A program made the position numbers and the translations under genes. The notes below the pieces were generated by a model that had not been told where the DNA came from, searched no databases, and saw nothing but the letters and a program-made list of their open reading frames with translations. A DNA stretch of 64,000 nucleotides, from positions 1,116,001-1,180,000 of the forward strand of contig NZ_CP154826.1 in NCBI RefSeq assembly GCF_039613825.1, written 5' to 3'. This DNA is from Diaminobutyricibacter sp. McL0608. GTDB taxonomy: Bacteria > Actinomycetota > Actinomycetes > Actinomycetales > Microbacteriaceae. Every line of letters begins with the position of its first letter. Position 1 is the first letter of the stretch. Shown piece after piece: positions 50,505 through 59,256 of the stretch.

Positions 50505-51482
50505 GTGTCAGGAATCACGGCCACCGGGCAGAAACGACTGGTTCTGATCTCGGGGCGTGCGCACCCGGCTCTTGCACGGCAGATCGCCGATGAGCTCGGC
50601 AGCGACCTGGTTCCCACCGATGCCCGCACGTTCGCGAACGGCGAGATCTATGCGCGCTTCGACGAGAGCGTCCGCGGTTCGGATGCGTTCGTCATCCAGT
50701 CGCACACGTCGCCGATCAACGAATGGCTGATGGAGCAACTGATCATGGTCGACGCGCTCAAACGTGCATCCGCCAAGCGCATCACCGTCGTCGCCCCCTT
50801 CTACCCGTACGCGCGCCAGGACAAGAAGGGCCGCGGCCGTGAGCCGATCTCGGCCCGCCTGATCGCCGACCTCTTCAAGGCGGCGGGGGCCGACCGCATC
50901 ATGTCGGTCGACCTGCACGCCGCCCAAATCCAGGGCTTCTTCGACGGTCCTGTCGACCACCTCTTCGCGATGCCGGTGCTGCTCGAGCACATGCGCAAAG
51001 AGCTCGACCCGGCGACCCTCACGGTCGTGTCGCCCGACATGGGCCGAGTGCGTGTCGCAGACGTCTGGAGCGACCGGCTCGGCGTTCCGCTGGCCATCAT
51101 CCACAAGCGTCGCGACCCGCTGGTCCCGAACCAGGTGTCGGTTCACGAGATCGTCGGTGAAGTCTCCGGACGCGTCTGCCTCCTCGTCGACGACCTGATC
51201 GACACCGGCCGCACCATCGTCAAGGCGGCCGAGGCGCTGAAGGCTGCCGGCGCCATCGGTGTCGTCGTGGCCGCCACGCACGCTGTCTTCAGCGACCCGG
51301 CGACGGAACTCCTGCAGAGCGGGGCGATCGACTCGGTGGTCGTGACCGACACCCTTCCGCTTCCTGAACACAAGCAGTTCGAGAAGCTCACGATTCTTCC
51401 GATCGCGCCGCTTCTCGCTCGCGCGATCCAGCAGGTATTCACCGAAGGCTCCGTCACCTCGATGTTCGACGGGGCTGCTTAG
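50505..51482 (+). CDS. prs: ribose-phosphate pyrophosphokinase
   Basis: A 325-residue PRPP synthase. The flexible loop has YPYARQDKKGRGREPISARL, the divalent-metal site SVDLHAAQIQGFFDGPVDHL, and the PRPP-binding loop VDDLIDTGRTIVKA. The enzyme makes PRPP from ribose 5-phosphate and ATP for nucleotide, His and Trp synthesis. The GTG start follows the glmU stop with no gap, and AGAGCGGGGA just upstream is its ribosome site. A palindromic repeat follows the stop. Confidence 0.97.
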   Translation: MSGITATGQKRLVLISGRAHPALARQIADELGSDLVPTDARTFANGEIYARFDESVRGSDAFVIQSHTSPINEWLMEQLIMVDALKRASAKRITVVAPFYPYARQDKKGRGREPISARLIADLFKAAGADRIMSVDLHAAQIQGFFDGPVDHLFAMPVLLEHMRKELDPATLTVVSPDMGRVRVADVWSDRLGVPLAIIHKRRDPLVPNQVSVHEIVGEVSGRVCLLVDDLIDTGRTIVKAAEALKAAGAIGVVVAATHAVFSDPATELLQSGAIDSVVVTDTLPLPEHKQFEKLTILPIAPLLARAIQQVFTEGSVTSMFDGAA

Positions 51483-51505
51483 CCGCTCGAGAATCGCCCG
51501 CGGCG

Positions 51506-51556
51506 CCGAGAATCGCTGGTCTACCGGGGCAGTTCGGTCCAAACGGCGACTCTCGG
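51506..51556. repeat. intergenic palindrome after prs
   Basis: CCGAGAATCGC (51506-51516) and GCGACTCTCGG (51546-51556) form a 10-of-11-bp stem around a 29-nt loop that contains GGTCCAAAC. GAGAATCGC is repeated upstream at 51489-51497. The element lies between prs and the convergent hypothetical gene and may act as a terminator or be a dispersed repeat related to that at 48144-48200. Confidence 0.5.
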
Positions 51557-51583
51557 GGTCTCGCGAGCCTCGCGGCGACGCAC

Positions 51584-51946
51584 CTAGCTGTTCGTCGCGG
51601 GCCGTGGGGGGCGTGGGGTCGTTGGGATGACGCCGAGCGGAGCGACGAATGTCGCGTCGCCTTCCGTGTTCAGCGCGTAGCACTGCCAGCCGGGGCCGGC
51701 CGGGCCGAACAGCTCGAATCGTGCAGACGAACTCTGCGCGCTCGGAGCGTACATCTTGACGTACACCGAGCAGGTGTTGTCGGCAGTGGCCGACGCGACG
51801 GACACCGTGGTGAGCACGCCCGGGAGGATCAGCGCGACCAGTCCGAGCAGCACGACGACCCGGGTCATGCTCTGCATGCGCCGTCCGTGGAGGGGCTCGC
51901 CGAGGGGCTCATACCCTGCGAGTTCCGGGTGATCGTCGAACGTCAT
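51584..51946 (-). CDS. hypothetical membrane-anchored protein, 120 aa
   Basis: I do not recognise a family. A 28-residue polar N-terminus (MTFDDHPELAGYEPLGEP) precedes one membrane segment (VVVLLGLVALILPGVLTTVSV). A small C-terminal part outside the membrane has two cysteines (NTCSVYVKMY and WQCYALNTEGD) that could form a disulfide. A Pro-rich tail ends the protein. It follows two DUF202 membrane genes on the same strand with a 10-bp gap and is probably in their operon. Confidence 0.65.
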   Translation of the reverse strand: MTFDDHPELAGYEPLGEPLHGRRMQSMTRVVVLLGLVALILPGVLTTVSVASATADNTCSVYVKMYAPSAQSSSARFELFGPAGPGWQCYALNTEGDATFVAPLGVIPTTPRPPRPATNS

Positions 51947-51956
51947 GTTCCGAGTC

Positions 51957-52304
51957 TCAGTGTCGTACGAGCACTGACGCAACCCCTGCGGCGGATGCGA
52001 TCAGCGTCACGGCGGCCAGCACCGTGATCGCGAGGGCGGGTGCGGCAGGCGGAACGTGGTGTCCGAGGTGCCCCGAGAGCGCGCGTCCGCGAAGGTTGCC
52101 GTACACCACGGCCCCGATCGCCGCGAGGACCAGCACGACACCGACGAGGGTGAGACCCAGCTGACCGTAGACGAGGCCGCTCCGAAGAGCGAGCAGGGCG
52201 TTGACAGTGATCACCAGTGCGGTCCTGGTCCACGAGAGGGCTGTTCGCTCGCCCTGAAGGCCCGGGTCACGGCCCGATTCGTCTGCAACCGCACCAGAGG
52301 ACAT
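51957..52304 (-). CDS. DUF202 membrane protein
   Basis: A 115-residue protein. The DUF202 signature GERTALSWTRTALVITVNAL precedes three membrane segments (LVYGQLGLTLVGVVLVLAAI and ALAITVLAAVTLIASAAGV). It lies 2 bp after the preceding DUF202 gene, so the two form a pair. The function is unknown; similar pairs are widespread in Actinobacteria. Confidence 0.85.
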   Translation of the reverse strand: MSSGAVADESGRDPGLQGERTALSWTRTALVITVNALLALRSGLVYGQLGLTLVGVVLVLAAIGAVVYGNLRGRALSGHLGHHVPPAAPALAITVLAAVTLIASAAGVASVLVRH

Positions 52305-52306
52305 CG

Positions 52307-52660
52307 TCAGTGCACCGCCAGCAGGATGGCGATCACGGCCGCGACCGCCAGCACGACCGCTGAGAGCAGCGGGATCGCGATGGTGGTCGGCAAACGCCTA
52401 CCGTGCCGCATCGCGATCTCGTTGGCGCGCCAGCGCACGAAGGCGATCGCGCTCAGCACCGCAGAGATCACACTGAGCGCGATAGCGAGGATGACGATGA
52501 CCGAATGCGGACCGATCTGGGTGGAGAACTGCTCGAGGACGACGCCGCCCGCCAGGAGGGCGAGCGCCGTCCGGACCCAGGCGAGGAAGGTGCGTTCGTT
52601 CGCGAGCGAGAACCGGTAGTCGGGTTCCTCGCCCTCCTGCCGCCAGCGTGGCTCACGCAT
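52307..52660 (-). CDS. YidH-type DUF202 membrane protein
   Basis: A 117-residue protein. FSLANERTFLAWVRTALALL is the DUF202 core, followed by three membrane segments (VILAIALSVISAVLSAIAFV and LLSAVVLAVAAVIAILLAV). GAGGGAGAG lies just before the ATG. It is the first gene of the three-gene membrane unit, and its role is unknown. Confidence 0.88.
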   Translation of the reverse strand: MREPRWRQEGEEPDYRFSLANERTFLAWVRTALALLAGGVVLEQFSTQIGPHSVIVILAIALSVISAVLSAIAFVRWRANEIAMRHGRRLPTTIAIPLLSAVVLAVAAVIAILLAVH

Positions 52661-52751
52661 GTCTCTCCCTCAAGGTTCTCCCTCGCGAGACTAGCTCGCT
52701 CGGCGCTGGCGTCGCGGGATTGCGATGCAATCCTCTAAGCTCCAGCGCGCA

Positions 52752-54209
52752 TCAGTGGGACGAACCCACCGTTTCGATCTCGGAGCGGTCGCCCGACCAG
52801 AGCGTGTGGAAGACGCCGTCCTCATCCACGCGCTTGTACGTGTGCGCCCCGAAGAAGTCGCGCTGCCCCTGCACGAGGGCGGCGGGCAGTCGCTTCGAGG
52901 CGAGCGAGTCGTAGTAGCTCAGCGCGGAGCCGAATCCGGGGACCGGAACGCCGGAGAGCGCTGCGGTCGCGACGACGCGACGCCAGGCCGCTTCGCCTTC
53001 TGCGACGGCATCGGCGAAATACGGCGCTTCAAGCAGCGTCGCGATGTCGGGGTTCTCGTCGTAGGCGTCGGCGATGCGGTTGAGGAACTGCGCCCGGATG
53101 ATGCATCCGCCGCGCCAGATCTTCGCGATCTTGTCCTTGTTGATGTGCCAGCCGTATTTCTCAGCGCCCGCGATGATCGCGTCGAATCCCTGGGCGTATG
53201 CGACGACCTTGGATGCGTACAGCGCTTTGGACACGTCGTCCGCGAACGACGTGTCCACCCTCTGGACCTCGGGACGGCTCGTGACGACCGACTGGACCGC
53301 CGCACGCTGGCTCGGCTTCGACGACACGGCACGCGCGAACACTGCTTCGGCGATGCCGCCGACGGGGATGCCCAGGTCGAGCGCGTTCTGCACGGTCCAG
53401 ACCCCGGTGCCCTTCGACCCGGCCTCGTCGAGGACGATGTCGACGAACGGCTTGCCGGTCTTGGCGTCGACCTGGCGCAGGACTTCGGCGGTGATCTCGA
53501 TCAGGTACGACTCGAGGTAGCCCTTGTTCCATTCGCTGAAGACGTCGGCGATCGCAGCGGGCTCGAGACCCCCGACCGTTCGCAGCAGGTCGTACGCCTC
53601 GGCGATCAGCTGCATGTCGGCGTATTCGATGCCGTTGTGGATCATCTTGACGAAGTGGCCTGCGCCGTCGGTGCCGACGTGGGTCACGCAGGGCTCGCCT
53701 TCGGCGATCGCCGCGATGGAGGCGAGGATGGGACCGAGCGTCTCGTAGGACTCGACGGAACCGCCAGGCATGATCGACGGACCCTTCAGGGCGCCCTCTT
53801 CACCGCCGGAGATTCCGGCGCCGACGAAGTGGATTCCGGTCGGGCTGATGCGCTTCTCGCGCGCGATCGTGTCCTGGAAATTGGCGTTCCCGCCGTCGAC
53901 GATGATGTCTCCCGGCTCGAAGCGCTCGACGAGTTCGTCGATGACCGCATCCGTTCCCGCTCCCGCCTGGACCATGATGATCGCGGTGCGAGGCTTCTTC
54001 AGCGATGCGACGAAGTCGTCGATCGCTTGGCTTGCGACGAAGCCTGCTTCGGGATGTTCCCCGGTCAGCGTTTCGGTGCGGGCGAAGGTGCGGTTGAAGA
54101 CGGCGACGGTGTTGCCTTCGCGGGAGGCGAGGTTACGGGCGAGGTTGGAGCCCATCACCGCCAGACCGACGACTCCGATGTTGGCTTTTCCGGCGGTGGA
54201 CTCGGGCAC
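52752..54209 (-). CDS. gnd: 6-phosphogluconate dehydrogenase, decarboxylating
   Basis: A 485-residue enzyme. The NADP-binding motif is VGLAVMGSNLARNLA, the substrate site is ISGGEEGALKGPSIMPGG, and the catalytic KMIHNGIEYADMQ carries the Lys and Asn of the active site. It oxidises 6-phosphogluconate to ribulose 5-phosphate, CO2 and NADPH in the pentose phosphate pathway. The GTG start is supported by AAGGAG 6 nt upstream; extension beyond it has no family similarity. It is unrelated in direction to the uronate locus, though KDG/gluconate flow meets nearby. Confidence 0.96.
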   Translation of the reverse strand: MPESTAGKANIGVVGLAVMGSNLARNLASREGNTVAVFNRTFARTETLTGEHPEAGFVASQAIDDFVASLKKPRTAIIMVQAGAGTDAVIDELVERFEPGDIIVDGGNANFQDTIAREKRISPTGIHFVGAGISGGEEGALKGPSIMPGGSVESYETLGPILASIAAIAEGEPCVTHVGTDGAGHFVKMIHNGIEYADMQLIAEAYDLLRTVGGLEPAAIADVFSEWNKGYLESYLIEITAEVLRQVDAKTGKPFVDIVLDEAGSKGTGVWTVQNALDLGIPVGGIAEAVFARAVSSKPSQRAAVQSVVTSRPEVQRVDTSFADDVSKALYASKVVAYAQGFDAIIAGAEKYGWHINKDKIAKIWRGGCIIRAQFLNRIADAYDENPDIATLLEAPYFADAVAEGEAAWRRVVATAALSGVPVPGFGSALSYYDSLASKRLPAALVQGQRDFFGAHTYKRVDEDGVFHTLWSGDRSEIETVGSSH

Positions 54210-54303
54210 GATCGGCTCCTTCAGGGGGGATGGGACAGTATTTCCAGCGTAGCGGGCGCCCGGGAGGGCGACCCGCCCGGTTACGCCGCTTGAAGGTCGC
54301 AGG

Positions 54304-55719
54304 TCATGGCAGACGGAACGTCGCGCGCGGAATGTCGGAGACGAGCCGCTTCGCCAGAGCGAAGGCGTCGTCTTCGCTGAGCTGGTGTGTGGCGACGAGC
54401 GACGAGAGGTAGGCGGCGTCGACCCGGCGCGACATGTCGTGGCGGGCGGGGATCGAGCAGAACGCCCGGGTGTCGTCGATGAAACCGCTGGTCTTCGTGA
54501 AGCCGGCACCGTCGGTGACCGCTTGCCGATAGCGCAGGATCGCCGCGGGCGTGTCCAGGAACCACCACGGCGCCCCGGCGTAGACGGAGGGGTAGAAACC
54601 GGCGAGCGGTGCGATCTCGCGGGAGAAGGTGGTCTCGTCGACGGTGAAGAGCACCAGCCGGAACACCGGGTTCGTGCCGAAGTCGCGCAGGATGGGCGTG
54701 AGCGGCCGCGTGAACGAGCCCACGTCGGGCAGGTCATGGCCGGTGTCCGGCCCGTAGACGTCGAACGTCGGCCGATGGTGGTTCCGGATCACGCCGGGGT
54801 GCAGCTGCATGACGAGACCGTCTTCGCTGGACATCGCGGCGAGCTGGTAGAGCATGTTGCGCCGGTAGGCCGTCGCCTCGCCTTCCGTGAGGGGTCCCAT
54901 CAGTGCGGAGCGGTGGATGCGCTCGGCGTCGGCTGCGTCGAGAGGCTCGGAACCGGCATCCGGAACGCCTGTGTCTGTAGCGGTTCCGCCGGCCGCGATA
55001 AACGTCTGGCGGCGGCTTCTGAGGGCATCGAGGAGACCGCCGTAGGTCGAGCAGTCGAATCCGGAGCGGGAGGTGAGCAGGTCGAGCCGGCCCGTCCAGG
55101 TCGGCTCGTCCGGGTTCATGTACCGGTCGGTGCGGAAGGTGGGGATCACGCTCGCACTGAAGGTCGGATCGTCGCGGAGGGCGTGGTGGGCGGCAAGATC
55201 GTCCGCAGGGTCGTCCGTGGTCGCGAGCACGGCGATCCGGAACCGTTCGAGGAGGGCACGGGGCCGGAACTCGTCGCGGGCCAGGGTCTCCGAGAGCTGA
55301 TCGTAGAGTTCGTCCGCATTGCTGACGGAGGGCTGCTCCGTGAGGCCGAACACCTCGGTCAGCTCGGTTTCGAACCAGTATCGGACGGGCGTTCCGAGGA
55401 AGTCGTCCCAGTGCTCGCAGAGCCTCCGCCAGATGGATCGGCCGGATGCGGTGGCCTCCGATCCCGCGCGCGGCACCCCGAGCTCGTCGAGCGGCACGCC
55501 TACCGCATGGAGCATCCGGAGGACGTAGTGGTCGGGCGTGATCAGCAGCGCCGCCGGGTCGGGAAACGGGGTGTCGTCGGCCAGCATGGCCGCGTCGATG
55601 TGGCCGTGCGGCGAGTAGATCGGAGCGTGGACGACGGATGCGTGGAGTCGGCGCGCGAGGTCGCGTTCGATCGGTTCGACGGGGAAGAGCCGGTCTGGAT
55701 GCGGTGCGAGTGCGGTCAT
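54304..55719 (-). CDS. uxaC: glucuronate isomerase
   Basis: A 471-residue amidohydrolase-superfamily enzyme of family-typical length. The metal ligand motif SPHGHIDA (His38, His40) is at the N-terminus. QLHPGVIRNHH, GFYPSVYAGAPWWFLD and SGFIDDTRAFCSIPARHD are conserved UxaC blocks. It converts D-glucuronate to D-fructuronate and D-galacturonate to D-tagaturonate. The ATG overlaps the lacI stop (ATGA) and has GAAAGGA upstream. The divergent operon ends with uxuB, the next step for fructuronate. Confidence 0.95.
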   Translation of the reverse strand: MTALAPHPDRLFPVEPIERDLARRLHASVVHAPIYSPHGHIDAAMLADDTPFPDPAALLITPDHYVLRMLHAVGVPLDELGVPRAGSEATASGRSIWRRLCEHWDDFLGTPVRYWFETELTEVFGLTEQPSVSNADELYDQLSETLARDEFRPRALLERFRIAVLATTDDPADDLAAHHALRDDPTFSASVIPTFRTDRYMNPDEPTWTGRLDLLTSRSGFDCSTYGGLLDALRSRRQTFIAAGGTATDTGVPDAGSEPLDAADAERIHRSALMGPLTEGEATAYRRNMLYQLAAMSSEDGLVMQLHPGVIRNHHRPTFDVYGPDTGHDLPDVGSFTRPLTPILRDFGTNPVFRLVLFTVDETTFSREIAPLAGFYPSVYAGAPWWFLDTPAAILRYRQAVTDGAGFTKTSGFIDDTRAFCSIPARHDMSRRVDAAYLSSLVATHQLSEDDAFALAKRLVSDIPRATFRLP

Positions 55720-56750
55720 GATCGTCCTTTCGGGTGCGGTGCCGGCCCGGTCGACGCGCGCACGGTGAGGTGAGTGGGCAGCGTCGCGCTCTGGCGACCC
55801 GCGACGATCGAATCGGATTCGAGCCGGGCGAGCAGCATCGATACGGCCGTGCGCCCGGCCTGCTCGATCGGCGCCGTCAGAGTAGTGAGCGGAGGGCTGC
55901 AGAAGTCGGCTCCGAAGATGTCGTCGCAGCCGACGATGCTGATCTCGTCGGGAACGGCCACGCCGCGCTCACGCAGGCGCATCAGCATGCCGATGGCGAG
56001 CAGATCGTTGAAGGCGATGCAGGCGGTGACTCCGGCGTTGAGTACGGCGTCTGCGGCCGCGGCCCCGGCGTTCTTCTTGGGCGTGAACGGGCCGATGCGC
56101 CGCACCGTGACGCCGTGGGCGCCGCTTGCCCGCACGAGTGCGCGCCAGCGGCCTTCGTTCGGCCACGACGTTTCGGGTCCGGAGACGTAGGCGATGTCGC
56201 GGTGCCCGAGCGAGACCAGGTGGCCGAGCGCCTGCTCCATCCCGCCCGGAGTGTCGATGAACACGCTGGGCACACCTTTGGTCTGGCGGTTGATCGCGAC
56301 CAGGGGGATCTCGCCGGCCAGCGTCGTCAGGCGTCGGTCGGTGAGTCTGGAGGCTGCGAGGATGGCGCCGTCGAACGAGCGTCGGAGCTTGTGGAGCATG
56401 CCGTCCTCGAACTCGTCGGACTCTTCGGTGTCCACGAGGAGTTGCGTATAGCCTGCGGCTTTGAGCTGCTGCTGGGTTCCCCGGATGATCCCGAAGTAGA
56501 ACGGGTTGGTCACATCGGAGACGAGTACTGCGATCGCTCGCGTCCTGCCGGACGTGAGGGCACGGGCCTGAGAGTTGGGAACGTACTCGAGTTCGCGGGC
56601 GGCGCGCTCGATCCGCTCACGTGTCACGACGTTGACACGACCCGGATTGGAGAGGGCGCGGGAGACGGTGGAGGTGGCGACGCCGCTGGCCGCAGCAACG
56701 TCAGCAAGCGTGGCTGGGCGGCGTGACCCCGCTCCTGCGAGAGGTTCCAT
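55716..56750 (-). CDS. LacI-family transcriptional regulator of the uronate locus
   Basis: A 344-residue protein. The HTH is ATLADVAAASGVATSTVSRA with the hinge helix NSQARALTSGRT, followed by a periplasmic-binding-like sensor (VLVSDVTNPFYFGIIRG, SFDGAILAASRLTD, AFNDLLAIGMLMRL). It should repress the uxaC and transporter genes and release them on binding a uronate or its catabolite. The ATG at 56750 was preferred to an in-frame TTG at 56786, which lies in the promoter region. Its gene is coupled to uxaC. Confidence 0.92.
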   Translation of the reverse strand: MEPLAGAGSRRPATLADVAAASGVATSTVSRALSNPGRVNVVTRERIERAARELEYVPNSQARALTSGRTRAIAVLVSDVTNPFYFGIIRGTQQQLKAAGYTQLLVDTEESDEFEDGMLHKLRRSFDGAILAASRLTDRRLTTLAGEIPLVAINRQTKGVPSVFIDTPGGMEQALGHLVSLGHRDIAYVSGPETSWPNEGRWRALVRASGAHGVTVRRIGPFTPKKNAGAAAADAVLNAGVTACIAFNDLLAIGMLMRLRERGVAVPDEISIVGCDDIFGADFCSPPLTTLTAPIEQAGRTAVSMLLARLESDSIVAGRQSATLPTHLTVRASTGPAPHPKGRS

Positions 56751-56769
56751 GGGGGAAGCAAAGCACAGG

Positions 56770-56798
56770 TTGGCAAATTTTGGCAAACGGTTGCATAG
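56770..56798. promoter_or_regulatory. LacI-type operator between lacI-uxaC and the transporter operon
   Basis: GCAAACGGTTGC (56783-56794) has inverted arms GCAA/TTGC around a central CG, the form of LacI-family operators. TTGGCAAA is repeated at 56770-56777 and 56780-56787 next to it. The site lies 34 bp before the lacI start and about 100 bp before the binding-protein gene, suitable for control of both directions. Confidence 0.5.
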
Positions 56799-56892
56799 GT
56801 ATTTTCATCTTCCCTAGGGTCTGTTCCAGCCGCCGAACACGCGGCATGACAGGGGGTGGCACCGCCCCGTCCTCACTCAAAGGAGAGTCACG

Positions 56893-58248
56893 ATGAAAGT
56901 ACGCAAGGCGCTTGTCGCCGTCGCAGCCCTGGCCGTCGTCGGCCTGGCGCTCCAGGGTTGTTCTTCCAACGGCACGTCCGATTCCGGGTCGTCGAAACTC
57001 GACGGAAAAGGCAAGACGATCAACGTCATGATTGCCGCGAACGCGATCTATCCGACCGAGCAGAAGCAGTGGTTCCAGGACGTCTCCGCCCAGTTCGAGA
57101 AGCAGACCGGAGCGAAGGTCGCCTTCGAGACGTTCGCCTCCGCGAACGACGAGCTCACCAAGATCCAGACGTCCGTGCTGTCGGGCCAGGGGCCCGATCT
57201 CTACGACCTCGGTACGACGTTCACCCCAACGGCGTACTCGACGGGCGCCTTCGTCAAGCTGACGGATGCAGACTGGGCGAAGGTGGGCGGCCGCGACCGG
57301 TTCGTTCCGGCGACCCTCGGGATCTCGGGTCCCGACGAGAAGAACGAGGTCGGCATCCCGTTCCTCAGCCGCCCGTTCGTGATGGCGTACAACAAGGATC
57401 TGCTGGCGGCAGCCGGCATCGACAAGCCGGCCACCACCTGGGACGGCCTCACCGATCAGGCGAAGAAACTGACGAGCGGTGACGTCCACGGAATGGCGAT
57501 CGCGTATGCCGACTCGTTCGACCCGTGGAAGTTCGTCTGGGCGATGTCCCTCCAGGCCGGCAACCCGATCCTCGACCTCGACGCCAAGAAGGCGCAGATC
57601 GACGACCCGGCGACCAAGAAGGCCTACCAGACCTACTTCGACTGGCTCACCAAGGACAAGGTCGTCGACCCGGCCGCGATCGGCTGGAAGAACGCCCAGG
57701 CGATCGCCTCCTTCGCGAACGGCAAGGCGGCCTTCCTGCCGATGGTCTCCTCGTCGTCCCAGGTCACGCTCGACAAGTCCGCTGTGGCGGGCAAGTACGC
57801 CTACGCGGTCATGCCGACCGTGCCGCCGGGGGAGACGTCGAACCTCAACGGCGGCAAGCCCGCCTCGAGCATCATCTCGGGCGACAACATGGTGGTCGCG
57901 AAGTACTCGAAGAACCAGGACCTCACCTTCGCCCTGGTCAAGATGCTCACGAGCACCGAGAACCAGGTGAAGTACACGAAGACGTTCGGCGACCTGCCCA
58001 CCAACGTGGATGCTGCCAAGCAGATCGAGCAGGGCAACACCTCGCTCGCGCCGATCCTCGACGCGGGAACCAAGTCGGTCGGTACTCCGTTCTCGGGCGC
58101 CTGGGGCGACACCCAGCTCGCCCTCGTGAATGTCGTGGTGCAGTCGATCCCGTCGCTCTCCCGCGGCTCGGTCAGCTCGTCCGAACTCGAGTCGAGGCTG
58201 AAGACCGCGCAGGCGACGGCACAGGCCTCGCTGGACAAGGCGAAGTAA
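56893..58248 (+). CDS. ABC sugar importer, lipoprotein substrate-binding protein
   Basis: A 451-residue extracellular solute-binding protein of family 1. The signal peptide (KVRKALVAVAALAVVGLAL) ends with the lipobox LQGC, so Cys23 is lipidated. GQGPDLYDLGTTFTP and FLSRPFVMAYNKDLLAAAGI are typical sugar-binding segments. AAAGGAG precedes the ATG. It delivers substrate to the two permeases encoded next. The neighbours suggest a uronate oligosaccharide or glucuronide as substrate. The ATPase subunit is not in the window, so a shared MsiK-like ATPase is likely. Confidence 0.94.
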   Translation: MKVRKALVAVAALAVVGLALQGCSSNGTSDSGSSKLDGKGKTINVMIAANAIYPTEQKQWFQDVSAQFEKQTGAKVAFETFASANDELTKIQTSVLSGQGPDLYDLGTTFTPTAYSTGAFVKLTDADWAKVGGRDRFVPATLGISGPDEKNEVGIPFLSRPFVMAYNKDLLAAAGIDKPATTWDGLTDQAKKLTSGDVHGMAIAYADSFDPWKFVWAMSLQAGNPILDLDAKKAQIDDPATKKAYQTYFDWLTKDKVVDPAAIGWKNAQAIASFANGKAAFLPMVSSSSQVTLDKSAVAGKYAYAVMPTVPPGETSNLNGGKPASSIISGDNMVVAKYSKNQDLTFALVKMLTSTENQVKYTKTFGDLPTNVDAAKQIEQGNTSLAPILDAGTKSVGTPFSGAWGDTQLALVNVVVQSIPSLSRGSVSSSELESRLKTAQATAQASLDKAK

Positions 58249-58260
58249 CCGGTTCCGACC

Positions 58261-59256
58261 ATGTCTGAGACAACCGTGGTGGCGCCGGAGAGCGTCACCG
58301 GTGAGCAGGGCGGTTCGCCCGTGGGACCTCGTCCCGCGGGCGGCCGCCCGGCCCGCCGGCGCACGAAGACCGTCCAGGAGCGCAACCGGCCACTCTGGCT
58401 GCTGCTGCCCGGCGGCATCCTGATGGTGCTGGTCATCGTCGTCCCGCTCGTCGTCGCTGTCCTCATGTCGACGCTCGACCTCGACCAGTACACCCTCCAG
58501 AGCTGGCTCCAGGCGCCGTTCATCGGTCTCCAGAACTACGTCGAAGCCGTGGCGAAGTCGCCCTTCCTGCATTCGATGTGGATCAGCGTCTCTTTCGCCG
58601 TCATCGCGGCGGTCGTCACCCTCCCGATCGGTGTGGCCGCCGCCCTCGCGACGCAGAACCGTTTCCGGGGCCGTGGTCTCGTCCGGTCGCTGTTCCTCAT
58701 CCCGTACGTGCTGCCGGCGTTCGTGGTCGGCACACTCTGGCGCACGATGCTGCAGCCCGGCGGCGTCGTCGACTCCGTTCTGAGCGGGATGGGCATGCAC
58801 ACCGGCCTCTGGCTGAACGGCCCGCAGAGCTACTGGGCGCTGATCGCCGTGCAGATCTGGACATCCTGGCCGTTCTTCTACCTGCTGGTCCTGGCCGGCC
58901 TCCAGTCCGTCGATCACGAAGTGCACGAGGCCGCGGCTCTCGACGGGGCGCTCTGGTGGACGAAGCTGCGCTATGTGATCTTCCCGTACCTCAAGGGCCC
59001 GGTGACGCTGGCACTCATCATCGCCTTCCTCCACAACATCAACGCCTTCACCCTGCCGTTCGTGCTGTTCGGCGTTCCCGCCCCGCAGGATGTCGAAGTG
59101 CTTCCGGTGCTGACCTACGTCACGAGCTTCCAGAGCTTCCGCTTCGGCCTGAGCGCCGCGATGGCGATCCTCTCGCTCGTGCTCATCGCCATCCCACTGT
59201 TCGCGTACCTGCGCGCCGTGAGACTCGACACCGGAGAGGACGGACGGCGACCATGA
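58261..59256 (+). CDS. ABC sugar importer permease (MalF-like)
   Basis: A 331-residue permease with a polar N-terminal 40 residues and six membrane segments. The EAA loop that docks on the ATPase is VHEAAALDGALWWTKLRYVI. It pairs with the next permease. It starts 12 bp after the binding-protein stop and overlaps the second permease by ATGA. The extended N-terminus (EGRPARRRTKTVQERNR-like, basic) is longer than usual. Confidence 0.94.
   Translation: MSETTVVAPESVTGEQGGSPVGPRPAGGRPARRRTKTVQERNRPLWLLLPGGILMVLVIVVPLVVAVLMSTLDLDQYTLQSWLQAPFIGLQNYVEAVAKSPFLHSMWISVSFAVIAAVVTLPIGVAAALATQNRFRGRGLVRSLFLIPYVLPAFVVGTLWRTMLQPGGVVDSVLSGMGMHTGLWLNGPQSYWALIAVQIWTSWPFFYLLVLAGLQSVDHEVHEAAALDGALWWTKLRYVIFPYLKGPVTLALIIAFLHNINAFTLPFVLFGVPAPQDVEVLPVLTYVTSFQSFRFGLSAAMAILSLVLIAIPLFAYLRAVRLDTGEDGRRP

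Noticed and set aside
54253-54280. GC-rich inverted repeats between uxaC and gnd as a terminator
   Set aside because: Several alternative short pairings of G/C runs exist and no T-run follows; compositional chance is likely.
56751-56786. TTG start adding 12 residues to the LacI regulator
   Set aside because: The extension lies in the operator region and precedes the conserved HTH by more than usual; TTG has no ribosome site.
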